A stretch of DNA of 64,000 nt from contig JAULJL010000010.1 in NCBI GenBank assembly GCA_030761205.1, forward strand, positions 3,725,001-3,789,000. Direction: 5' to 3'. Each line of letters begins with the position of its first letter. The first letter of the stretch is position 1. The translations under genes and the position numbers were made by a program. The DNA comes from Fremontodendron californicum (Eukaryota; Streptophyta; Magnoliopsida; Malvales; Malvaceae). The notes under the pieces were generated by a model, which did no database searches, was not told where the DNA came from, and saw nothing but the letters and a program-made list of their open reading frames with translations. Positions 56,446 to 64,000 of this stretch are shown piece by piece.

Positions 56446-56982
56446 CTATGAGTCGAGGATATGCTTCCCATCCAGTTTCCTTACAAGCTGGCAAACAGGG
56501 TCTTTTAACATCAGATTCCCAAGATGTTGCCATTCCCTTTGGAATTGCGGCCATAAATCAAGAATTTCTCTTTGTACGTCTCCACTAGGATGCGTCTCAA
56601 GAGAAAGTTGGATATTACCCAAATTCTCCTTACTCAGTCCATCCTTAATGAATTCAATTTTATCATCTCGATTAGAGGACGGAATCCCAATAGAACGACA
56701 TTTACCGTTACACGTCCATCGTGCACATTTGTGGCAATTTGAACTCATGCGCTTTGCTCGTCGCTTCTTTGCATAAGTGCTTCTACCTGTACCTGGTAAA
56801 TGCAAAACAGGAAGATATTCATCTTCACGTACCTTGGCTTCAATTATCCAACGTATATCTTCAGGAATCCCTTTGTGCATAAGCATTCTTAATCTTTCAA
56901 ATCGAACTTGGTAAAGCTTCAGTAAAATATTTCGAGGAAAAAGAGGAAATCGTTTCTGCAATCTTGTGAGAATATCATCCAT
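56446..56982 (-). CDS. Viral-type cysteine-rich nucleic-acid-binding protein (carlavirus/vitivirus NABP-like)
   Basis: 178 residues from the ATG at 56982 (MDDILTRLQKRF); an in-frame ATG at 57030 adds 16 hydrophobic residues and is less likely. Residues 10-55 are helical, residues 66-78 read GRSTYAKKRRAKR, a basic cluster, and a zinc-binding group follows with Cys83, Cys86, Cys91 and Cys95 (CHKCARWTCNGKC). Then comes a GI...FIKDGL segment (99-115). This order (helices, GRSxYAxKRRA basic motif, CxxC knuckle, FIxxG) is that of the small cysteine-rich proteins of carlaviruses, vitiviruses and relatives (Pfam Carla_C4 / Viral_NABP), which bind nucleic acid, enter nuclei and in several viruses suppress RNA silencing. 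The C-terminal 60 residues are not recognised. The reading frame is intact. Similarity is judged by motif only, so a profile search is decisive. Silencing suppression by this protein is inference. Confidence 0.7.
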   Translation of the reverse strand: MDDILTRLQKRFPLFPRNILLKLYQVRFERLRMLMHKGIPEDIRWIIEAKVREDEYLPVLHLPGTGRSTYAKKRRAKRMSSNCHKCARWTCNGKCRSIGIPSSNRDDKIEFIKDGLSKENLGNIQLSLETHPSGDVQREILDLWPQFQREWQHLGNLMLKDPVCQLVRKLDGKHILDS

Positions 56983-57173
56983 CTTGAAAAAAAAAATGAA
57001 AAAGGAATTGAAAGAGAAATTTATATACAATATCAGTTTTGTGGGTAGCTGATGGAACCGACTTAAATAATCACGGAGTACCGTTATCCGCCATTTAACC
57101 GGGGTTAAAAAAAATGTATTATTATTATTATTATTTTTTTTTTTTTGGAAATTAGTAAAAATTATATTTACAT

Positions 57174-60100
57174 CTAGTTATTTTCAAAACAAGGATCAGA
57201 AAGAAAAACAACCTCTTCTTGAGTAACATGATTTTCCAAAAAGAGTTTGAGTCTTTGTCCATTTACCTTGAATACGTTACCATTTTGAGGATTCTCAATG
57301 TCAACTACTCCATAATGATACACATGCTTAACCACAAATGGGCCAGTCCATCTTGATCTCAACTTACCAGGAAATATGTGAAGTCTAGAATTATAAAGTA
57401 GAACTTTTTGCCCAACATCAAATGTTTTTCTTGAAATTAACTTGTCATGAAAGGCTTTAGTTCTTTCTTTATGAATTTTAGAATTCTCATATGCATCTTT
57501 GAATAAAGTTGGCCAGTAAAATCCACACTGTAAAATTTTTGCAGCAGTTTTCTTTGATGAAAAATGACCACCACATGCCTCGGAATGACAAAACTTAATT
57601 ACACTACTTACCTCATTGTCGGGAATGCATCTTCGAAAAATCTGATCAGGACAATATTTGAACAAGTAAGGGTCATCCCAATAGAACTTCTTTACCTCAT
57701 TCAGAAACTTCCTTTTATCTTGGGTGCTCCATTGAGAAGGAATTTTTCCCAAAAAGGAATATTTTAGCTCGGATGGCAATGGTTTTAAATCCAGCTTGGG
57801 CGGTTCAATAGTTGATGGTATAGTGACATTTGTGAGTGATGGGAGTTCCTCAAACTTTTGTTTCCAACGATGCTTATCCTGAAAAGAATTTAACAAAGAA
57901 TCAGTGTGTGAAATTTCTGAAGCATTATCAAACTCACATTCAATTAAATAAGCTTCTAAAAGATCATGGAATGTGGTAGTGGTGAGATGTTCATGAACAA
58001 GTTCTTCAATGAAATCCACTTCATGTACTTCTGAATCATCACCAGGTTGCTTGCAAGTGTTGAACACATTTAATTCTAAAGTCATATTTCCAAAAGAAAT
58101 GTTCAACATACCATTCCTGCAATTTATCAGAGCATTAGAAGTTGCAAGAAATGGACGGCCTAATATAACAGGAATTTGAACATTTGGATTTGAAACAGGA
58201 TGTGTGTCCAAAACAATAAAATCAACAGGGAAGTAAAAATTTTCAATTTGAACCAAAACATCTTCAACTATCCCTCGAGGAATTTTTACAGAACGATCAG
58301 CTAGTTGAAGTGTAACAGGTGTTTCCTTGAGTTCACCTAAACCTAACTGTTGATAAACAGAAAAAGGCAAAAGATTAACACTAGCACCAAGATCAAGCAA
58401 TGCACGTTCTATTCTAGTGTTTCCAATGATGCATGAGATTGTTGGACATCCAGGATCTTTGAATTTTGGTGGAGTAAGATGCTGAATGATTGAGCTCACA
58501 CTTTCCGTCAGAAATGCTTTCTTTTGTACATTATGTTTCCTTTTAACTGTGCACATGTCCTTCAAAAATTTAGCATAAGATGGAACTTGTTTGATTGCAT
58601 CCAATAAAGGAATGTTAATCTTAACTTGTTTGAAAAGTTCATAAATTTCTGCATTTTGATTCAAATTCTTTATTGTTTGCAACCTTTGAGGAAAAGGAGC
58701 AGGATGCATACCTTTTTCTTTGTCCAAATTTTCAAGAAGTTTAGACTTACCATCATCCTTACCATTACTTTTCGGAGGGGAAAGAGGATCTTGGTCTTTT
58801 GATGGAATCTTTTTGTCAATTGCCTTTCCACTTCGAAGAGTTGTGATAGAACTGGCATTTTCCTGTTGAGTTTCATTGGAGCAAGAAACAAGACATTGAG
58901 TAGAAGGGTTAGGCTGAGGTTGAGCAGGAAACTTACCTTTTTCTTGAGTGCGTAATGAAGCTGTCAATGTGGACAAGGTGTTTTTGATCTCATTGATGTC
59001 CTGTGAAGTTTGGTTATTCATATTTGCTTGTGTTTGCATGAATGCTTGCAATGTCTCTTCCAAGGTTTGTACACGTGAAGGTTGATAGGAAAAAGTGTTG
59101 CCCGGCTTTTGAGATTGTGGTACCTGAACATGATTATTATTCCGCCAACTGAAGTTGGGATGATTTCTCCATTCAGGGTTATACGTTTCAGAGTAAGGAG
59201 AAGGAAAAGGCTTTTTAAATGTGTTTATGGAATTTACTTGATCATGCAACGCTTCTTTAAGAATGGGAATGTTTGGACATTCAGAAGTGGGGTGTCCCAT
59301 GATTTCACAAATTCCACAACTTTCTTCATTTTTAACCGTTTTGACTTCTTTTACTTCTCTAAGTTCCATGGCTTCAATCTTTCTAGCCAAATTAGCTACT
59401 TTAGCTTTTATTTCATCTTCTTGACTAAAATGATATTTACCTCTGTTAGAAACAACATTAGATCTATTGGAACTTTCAGAGGAATTATCTGTGTGCCAGG
59501 CTTGAGAGTTATCTGCCAAATGGTCTAGGTAGTCAAAGGCTTCTTCAGGTTCTTTTTCTAGAAACTCACCGTTACACATTGTTTCAACAAATTGTTTAGT
59601 TTCGGGAGTTAAACTTTCATAAAAGAAACTAATAAGACGCCATTTTTCAAAACCATGATGTGGACAAGAACTTAACAAATCTTTAAAACGCTCCCAGCAC
59701 TGAAAAAATGCTTCATTTTGATTTTGATTGAAATTTTGAATCTGTCTTTTCAAAGCAGTAGTTTTATGTGCTGGGAAAAATTTCTTTAGAAACTCAGTTT
59801 GTAATTCTTGCCATGTGCCAATTGACCTTGGTTTTAAATTATGAAGCCAAATTTTTGCTTTATCTTTTAAAGAAAAAGGAAATAATTTTAGCTTGACAAT
59901 TTCATTTGTACATTGTTGGTCATTAAAGGTGACACATACATCTTCGAAGTCTTTTAGAAACGAGTAAGCACTTTCCGATTCCAACCCATAGAAATTTGGA
60001 AGCAAAGCTATCATACCTGGTTTAAAACGAAAGTTGTTTGCATTGAGAGGAAAAATAAAACAAGAGGGTGATGAGCTTCGAGTTGGTTGCAAGTAGTCAC

Positions 60101-60251
60101 GCATGGTGCGTACTTGTCTGTTCTCATCTTCAGCATGAACACTTTCATTGTCAGCCATGGTAGGAGTTGTATTAGAAAGATTACCTGAAAAAGTTTCACA
60201 ATAAAATCTAACTAAACGACGAGATCTAAAATCACGTCGCCAAACAAGCAT
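57174..60251 (-). CDS. Athila-type gag-protease ORF fused in frame to pol remnants
   Basis: 1025 codons. The start is uncertain: ATG 60251, or M32 at 60158 (MADNESVHAEDENRQ), which looks like a natural Gag start. Residues about 80-240 are the retrotransposon Gag domain (AKIWLHNLKPRSIGTWQELQ region), a CCHC knuckle CGICEIMGHPTSEC lies near 311, and the aspartic protease DLGASVNLLP near 619, the DLGAS form being usual for Athila/Tat. At about residue 834 the frame jumps from the start of the reverse transcriptase region (LPSELKYSFLG) straight to the linker before integrase (KIPSQWSTQDKRKFL). At about 919 it jumps from the His-His half of the integrase zinc module (FKDA) to the post-core segment (YENSKIHKERTKAFHDK) and ends with the integrase C-terminal domain. 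RT, RNase H and the integrase core are therefore gone, yet the frame is open. Confidence 0.9.
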   Translation of the reverse strand: MLVWRRDFRSRRLVRFYCETFSGNLSNTTPTMADNESVHAEDENRQVRTMRDYLQPTRSSSPSCFIFPLNANNFRFKPGMIALLPNFYGLESESAYSFLKDFEDVCVTFNDQQCTNEIVKLKLFPFSLKDKAKIWLHNLKPRSIGTWQELQTEFLKKFFPAHKTTALKRQIQNFNQNQNEAFFQCWERFKDLLSSCPHHGFEKWRLISFFYESLTPETKQFVETMCNGEFLEKEPEEAFDYLDHLADNSQAWHTDNSSESSNRSNVVSNRGKYHFSQEDEIKAKVANLARKIEAMELREVKEVKTVKNEESCGICEIMGHPTSECPNIPILKEALHDQVNSINTFKKPFPSPYSETYNPEWRNHPNFSWRNNNHVQVPQSQKPGNTFSYQPSRVQTLEETLQAFMQTQANMNNQTSQDINEIKNTLSTLTASLRTQEKGKFPAQPQPNPSTQCLVSCSNETQQENASSITTLRSGKAIDKKIPSKDQDPLSPPKSNGKDDGKSKLLENLDKEKGMHPAPFPQRLQTIKNLNQNAEIYELFKQVKINIPLLDAIKQVPSYAKFLKDMCTVKRKHNVQKKAFLTESVSSIIQHLTPPKFKDPGCPTISCIIGNTRIERALLDLGASVNLLPFSVYQQLGLGELKETPVTLQLADRSVKIPRGIVEDVLVQIENFYFPVDFIVLDTHPVSNPNVQIPVILGRPFLATSNALINCRNGMLNISFGNMTLELNVFNTCKQPGDDSEVHEVDFIEELVHEHLTTTTFHDLLEAYLIECEFDNASEISHTDSLLNSFQDKHRWKQKFEELPSLTNVTIPSTIEPPKLDLKPLPSELKYSFLGKIPSQWSTQDKRKFLNEVKKFYWDDPYLFKYCPDQIFRRCIPDNEVSSVIKFCHSEACGGHFSSKKTAAKILQCGFYWPTLFKDAYENSKIHKERTKAFHDKLISRKTFDVGQKVLLYNSRLHIFPGKLRSRWTGPFVVKHVYHYGVVDIENPQNGNVFKVNGQRLKLFLENHVTQEEVVFLSDPCFENN

Positions 60252-60271
60252 AAAACAAAGTTAATATACAG

Positions 60272-60440
60272 ATTAGGCGGTATAACCAGCCAATAGAAAT
60301 AAAACAAAGTTAATATACAATATAAATATAAATATATAAAAAATTAGGCGGTATAACCAGCCAATAAAAATAGAACAAAGTTAATATACAATATAATTAC
60401 AAATATATAGAAAATTAGGCGGTATAACCAGCCAATAAAA
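60272..60440 (-). repeat. 71-bp tandem repeats in the element's leader
   Basis: attaggcggtataaccagcc starts at 60272, 60343 and 60414, giving an exact 71-bp period with a few substitutions. The array lies between the primer site and gag. Confidence 0.95.
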
Positions 60441-60477
60441 ATAAATATACTTATAAACTTATATACTTAGTATTGCT

Positions 60478-60495
60478 TCCCCGGCAACGGCGCCA
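60478..60495 (-). other. Primer-binding site (tRNA-Asp)
   Basis: Plus-strand text tccccggcaacggcgcca is an 18-nt sequence equal to the 3' end of plant tRNA-Asp, so its complement primes minus-strand DNA. Six bases separate it from the LTR. This primer is usual in Athila elements. Confidence 0.95.
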
Positions 60496-60501
60496 AAAAC
60501 T

Positions 60502-61992
60502 TGATGGAGACTCAATTAAGAGTTGTAAACCCAAGTGCAGGTTATGTTCAAGTAATAAATTCTCGGGTGTCCGAGGTCGAACCACAGGGAAGCGTATTAG
60601 TAAGTATAAGTTTATAAATATATAAGACAAAGAAAGTAAACAACATATTAGGGAATCAACAACAAAATAAGATAAACAAGATATTAGAGAACAAAATAAA
60701 CAAAATATAAAAGAAATTAAACAAGATATAAAAAAAACAATAAGAAAAGATGTTGAGGTTAGAGAATCCACTCTTGGTGTTATGCTAAGATTAATCTTGT
60801 TTTATTACACAATTGAAATCCACACATAAAGGAGGTTCCAATCGGAAGGTTTAGCAATTCAGTCCAAATTGTCCAACGTCCATAGCATATGATATTATGT
60901 TCATTTGGTATCCTCAAAACTCATAAAAAGAGTCCAAGCATTCCTTATGCCAAGGTATATGTCTACAACAAATCAAGGTTATGAAACCAAGCATTTACTG
61001 TGCCATTTTCATTGTCAATAATGAATCAAGATCTCTACTTTGCAAGTATGATTTTAAACCAAAAGAAAATATTATCTATACTAGTGTTTATAAATGATGA
61101 TTCATTTTAGCTCATGTTTAAGAGACTAACCTTAGCATTTACCAAGAGCTTCACCTCATCACCTCAACAATATGATTAGCAACACATACTAAAAATGAAA
61201 AGAAATGTAAGAAGCATAAGTAAATAAAGAAAAAGAAAACTAGAGAAAGGAAAAAAGAAGAAAACTTAGAGAAATTTTTTACAATGGATAATATCCTACC
61301 AATGTATCAATGTATCCCATACTCATCCAAGGCCCTCTATTTATACACATTTTGGAGGGCTAAATGACAAGAGACAAGCTTTACAAATTTCAAAGGTAGG
61401 TATAATAGGTGGGTGCATTTTTCTAACAATTTTCGTCATATTGTATGACAATTCTGATCAGCCAGCTTGATGGTCGATTTTGTCAATGTTGGAGGCTCGA
61501 TCTGATAAAATTGTCTTCTAGAAAAATATACCCCTATCAGTTACGGATCCATAGCCGTTGGAATCAGCTCATTTGCTGATGTGGATAAGAAGATATGGGC
61601 AAAATACGAAAACAGGTCAGCACAGACGTCATTGCACATCAGCCAACTTGATGGTCGATTTCGCTAGGGAAAACGACTCCGTTTCAAGAAGTGTAAAACA
61701 TGAAAAAGATAGATATGCCTCTTAGCTTTGCACGGCTACAAATTTCAGCCTTATTGCTTCAGTGAAACTCGAGATATATCTGATATGGCAAACGGTGTCG
61801 GAACTGGAACTGAACTGGATTTGCCCTTAATTCTAGTAATCTGAAATCACTCAAAGAAACTTGTGAAAAACACCAAATTACATAAAAATATAAAAGATCA
61901 TAAACACAATTAGACTAAACAATAATAACTCGTATTTGACACAAAACAATAATAAAACATAACTAAAAACTATATAATTATACGAGTTATCA
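60502..61992 (-). repeat. 5' LTR of the Athila-type element
   Basis: 1,491 bp; about 99.5% identical by eye to the copy at 52177-53671, with seven substitutions plus a 2-bp and a 6-bp length difference. Confidence 0.95.
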
Positions 61993-61997
61993 ATAAT

Positions 61998-62950
61998 TTA
62001 TTTTTTATATATTTTGACACGTTCGTATATTCGTGTTGTATTCATGTTATTTTTTGTATTGTGTTTTAATTATTTTTTCTATTCTATGTCCGTGTCGTGT
62101 CTCAATTCATTTCATATTTTGCATAGTTTGTCATTGTGCTTCAATTTAGGATTTTTTTTTGTTTGTGTCGTGTCTCAATTCATGACATATTTTGCATAAT
62201 TTGTTGTAGTAATTCAATTTAGAGAAAAAATTGTGTGTTCATAACGTGTTCGTGTTATTTTTTTGTGTGTTCAAAGTATTATAAATTTATAAAACTTTTA
62301 CATGTTAATAATTCGTTTTATATAGATTTTGACATGTTCGTGTATTCGTGTCGTGTTCATGTTATTTTTGTGCCGTGTCGTGTTTTAATTATTTTTTCAT
62401 GGTGTGTTTGTGTCATGTCTCAATTTATCTCATATATTTATTCGTGTGTAAATTTATATAAATTTTTACACATTAATAATTTTTTTTATTTATATTTTTA
62501 CACGTTCATTTATTCATGTCGTGTTCATATTATTTTTATATTGTGTTTTAATTATTTTTTCTATGTTGTGTTCGTGTTGTGTTTTAATTTATTACATATT
62601 TTTCATAGTTTGTCATTGTGATTCAATTTAGAGAAAAATTGTGTGTTCGTGTTGTGTTTTAATTAATGGCATATTTTGCATAACTTTTCATAATGATTCA
62701 ATTTAAAAAAAAAATTGTGTGTTCCTGACGTGTTTGTGTTATTTTTGGTACGTTCAAAGTATTATAAATTTATATAAATTTTTACGCGTTAATAATTCGT
62801 TTTATATAGATTTTGACACTTTTGTGTATTCGTGTCGTGTTCATGTTATTTTTCGTGTCATGATGTGTTTTAATGATTTCCCATATTATGTTTATGTCAT
62901 GTCTCAATTCATCTCATATTTTTCATAATTTGTCAAACTGATTTAATTTT
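61998..62950. repeat. Degenerate tandem repeats rich in cgtgtcgtgtt
   Basis: Three to four diverged units of about 230-250 bp, each with gtgtgttcataacgtgttcg, attataaatttataaa, gttaataattcgttttatat and tattcgtgtcgtgttcatg blocks. The same sequence resumes left of the Athila-type element at about 52080-52171, so the element inserted into this array. Related repeats occur at 25375-25560 and 46866-47083. Short open frames here are not genes. Confidence 0.8.
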
Positions 62951-63077
62951 AACTCTAAATTCATTTAGTTAAGATATTAAAATATAAAAATTATTTAATA
63001 TGATTCAACTTAAATTTATTTGTGATTGTTAATTTAATTAAAATTTTATAAATATTAAAACAAATCCCCGAGCAATG

Positions 63078-63482
63078 TTGAAAAAAGGGATCGGAGGTCG
63101 AACTGGTGAGACCTCCGATTATCGGTTCAACCGGATCGGTTGAACCGGCCGGTTGTATTAAAAAAATTATTAAATAAGTAATTTTATTATTAAATAAGTA
63201 TTAAATATAGTAAATATTTAATAAAAATATGTATTTGGCTAAATGCTATCATCTTAAATATAGATTCAAGAGATTAAATGTTCAAATATCATCACATACA
63301 ATAAATTTTAAAAAAATTTGAAAAAATAAGTGAAAAAAATATTTTTATGGGTTTTTACAGGTTCAACGATTTTCTACCGGTTCGAAAAAATCCGATTTTA
63401 TAAATTGCACTGAACCGGACAAGTCACTGATTTTCAATTCAACCGATTCGATCGATCGATCCGGTCCGATTTCAATAACACT
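63078..63482. mobile_element. hAT-like MITE (GGTTGAACCGG family)
   Basis: About 405 bp: left end with ggttcaaccggatcggttga, right end with accggttcg and gatcgatccggtccgatttc in inverted arrangement, AT-rich centre. Cgagc-type sequence flanks both sides (ccccgagca / cctcgagcg), an imperfect duplication. Related to 24955-25370. Confidence 0.6.
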
Positions 63483-63544
63483 ATCCTCGAGCGAAGCTGA
63501 GAAAGAATTCTAATTTTATTGGATTTTGCCTACTATCGCACTTT

Positions 63545-63690
63545 TTAACGTTATTATATATAATAATATGTTCATTTAATATATTAAAAATAATAAATAA
63601 AATTATCAATTATTATATTAAATATAATATTATATATTATTATAAATAGTATATTAATTAATCTTAAAATGTGCCTTAATAACATTAGTT
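63545..63690. repeat. Short AT-rich palindromic repeat
   Basis: Matches blocks at 34030-34180 and 44600-44760: ataatattatatattattat core with inverted flanks (aataacg / cctta). Probably a small MITE family; no target duplication defined. Confidence 0.5.
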
Positions 63691-64000
63691 AGCAAAACCC
63701 AATTTTATTAAGTCAAATTTTGTGTGACTCAAATCCAAATGAGATTCAGTTTCATGAATTGTAGGCTAGGTTTTTTCATTTCTTTATTCCAATGGATTCT
63801 AATTGGATTGATTTGGAAAAGCATAAATTATGTTATCCTTTTTTAAGTCTTAATATGGCAACAAATCAAAATTAATTGTAGTATTACAAATAACACAATA
63901 TAAGAATGAGAATTGAATATTTTCACCAACCACCAGCCTTGTAAGTTATACTTATGGAAGAGAGAGAGAGAGTGTTTCTTGATTTCTTAGCCCATTTTCT
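63691..64000. other. Non-coding stretch to window end
   Basis: No gene seen. A short (ga)n run lies at 63957-63972. Confidence 0.5.

Larger units (their letters stand above)
52177..61992 (-). mobile_element. Athila-type Gypsy LTR retrotransposon carrying two extra genes
   Basis: 9,816 bp with LTRs 52177-53671 (1,495 bp) and 60502-61992 (1,491 bp), TGATGG..TTATCA ends, and a perfect ATAAT duplication (52172-52176 and 61993-61997). I count seven substitutions and two indels (2 and 6 bp) between the LTRs, so it is young. On the minus strand the order is 5' LTR, tRNA-Asp primer site, leader repeats, gag-protease ORF with pol remnants, a viral-type nucleic-acid-binding ORF, a LOG ORF, 1.7 kb of non-coding sequence, polypurine tract, 3' LTR. 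Gag, protease and primer site point to the Athila/Tat branch. It lacks reverse transcriptase and the integrase core, so it must depend on a related element to move. Confidence 0.95.

Noticed and set aside
61998..62950. Three plus-strand frames with Cys/Phe-rich, membrane-like sequence
   Set aside because: They repeat each other and derive from the cgtgtcgtgtt tandem repeats.
1..64000. tRNA, rRNA and conserved miRNA genes
   Set aside because: I found no cloverleaf with intact A and B boxes apart from the SINEs, no rRNA sequence, and no match to miRNA sequences I know; a covariance-model search would be needed to exclude them.

Overview
This is nuclear DNA of a flowering plant, almost certainly a eudicot. 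It is AT-rich and gene-poor, its genes have GT..AG introns, and its coding sequences match plant families: a HAESA-like receptor kinase, a LOG cytokinin-activating enzyme, a plant mobile domain protein, and plant Copia and Athila-type Gypsy retroelements. The gene set would suit a rosid such as Malvaceae, but nothing here proves the family. Most of the window is transposable element sequence of several classes. Only two ordinary host genes look intact: a 685-residue type II membrane protein at 12842-14899 (+) and a SMI1/KNR4-like protein at 25913-27127 (-).

Layout, left to right. Positions 1-9.3 kb hold a decayed 5' piece of the cysteine desulfurase gene NFS1, a 2-kb array of a 20-bp minisatellite, and a cluster of five gene fragments, all on the minus strand and some keeping introns (SRR1-like, RLCK-VII kinase, REN1-type RhoGAP, an unidentified pair of exons, alpha/beta hydrolase). 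That cluster resembles the cargo of a gene-capturing transposon. From 9.8 to 24 kb, two 1,495-bp hAT elements in opposite orientation flank the 685-residue gene, with a third broken copy, MITEs, a SINE and a long fold-back element between them. From 24 to 34 kb come the SMI1/KNR4-like gene, a broken plant mobile domain gene preceded by three hairpins, a 140-bp tandem duplication, a second SINE and an isolated LTR.

At 34.8-43.1 kb an HSL2-type LRR receptor kinase gene is split by an intact Copia element (36220-41375) with 329-bp LTRs that look identical, an AAATC target duplication and an open 1306-codon gag-pol. Element and host gene run in the same direction. The first ATG after the LTR TATA box is in frame with the receptor's membrane and kinase half.

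At 52177-61992 lies the most unusual object: a young Athila-type Gypsy element (9,816 bp, ATAAT duplication, tRNA-Asp primer site). Its gag-protease frame stays open across two deletions that remove reverse transcriptase, RNase H and the integrase core. Where Athila elements carry an env-like gene, it has two intact ORFs on the same strand. One resembles the cysteine-rich nucleic-acid-binding proteins of carlaviruses and related plant RNA viruses, several of which suppress RNA silencing. The other is an intronless LOG protein with its catalytic motif intact. A mobile element pairing a candidate silencing suppressor with a cytokinin-activating enzyme is the main candidate here for an undescribed system; function is inferred, not shown.
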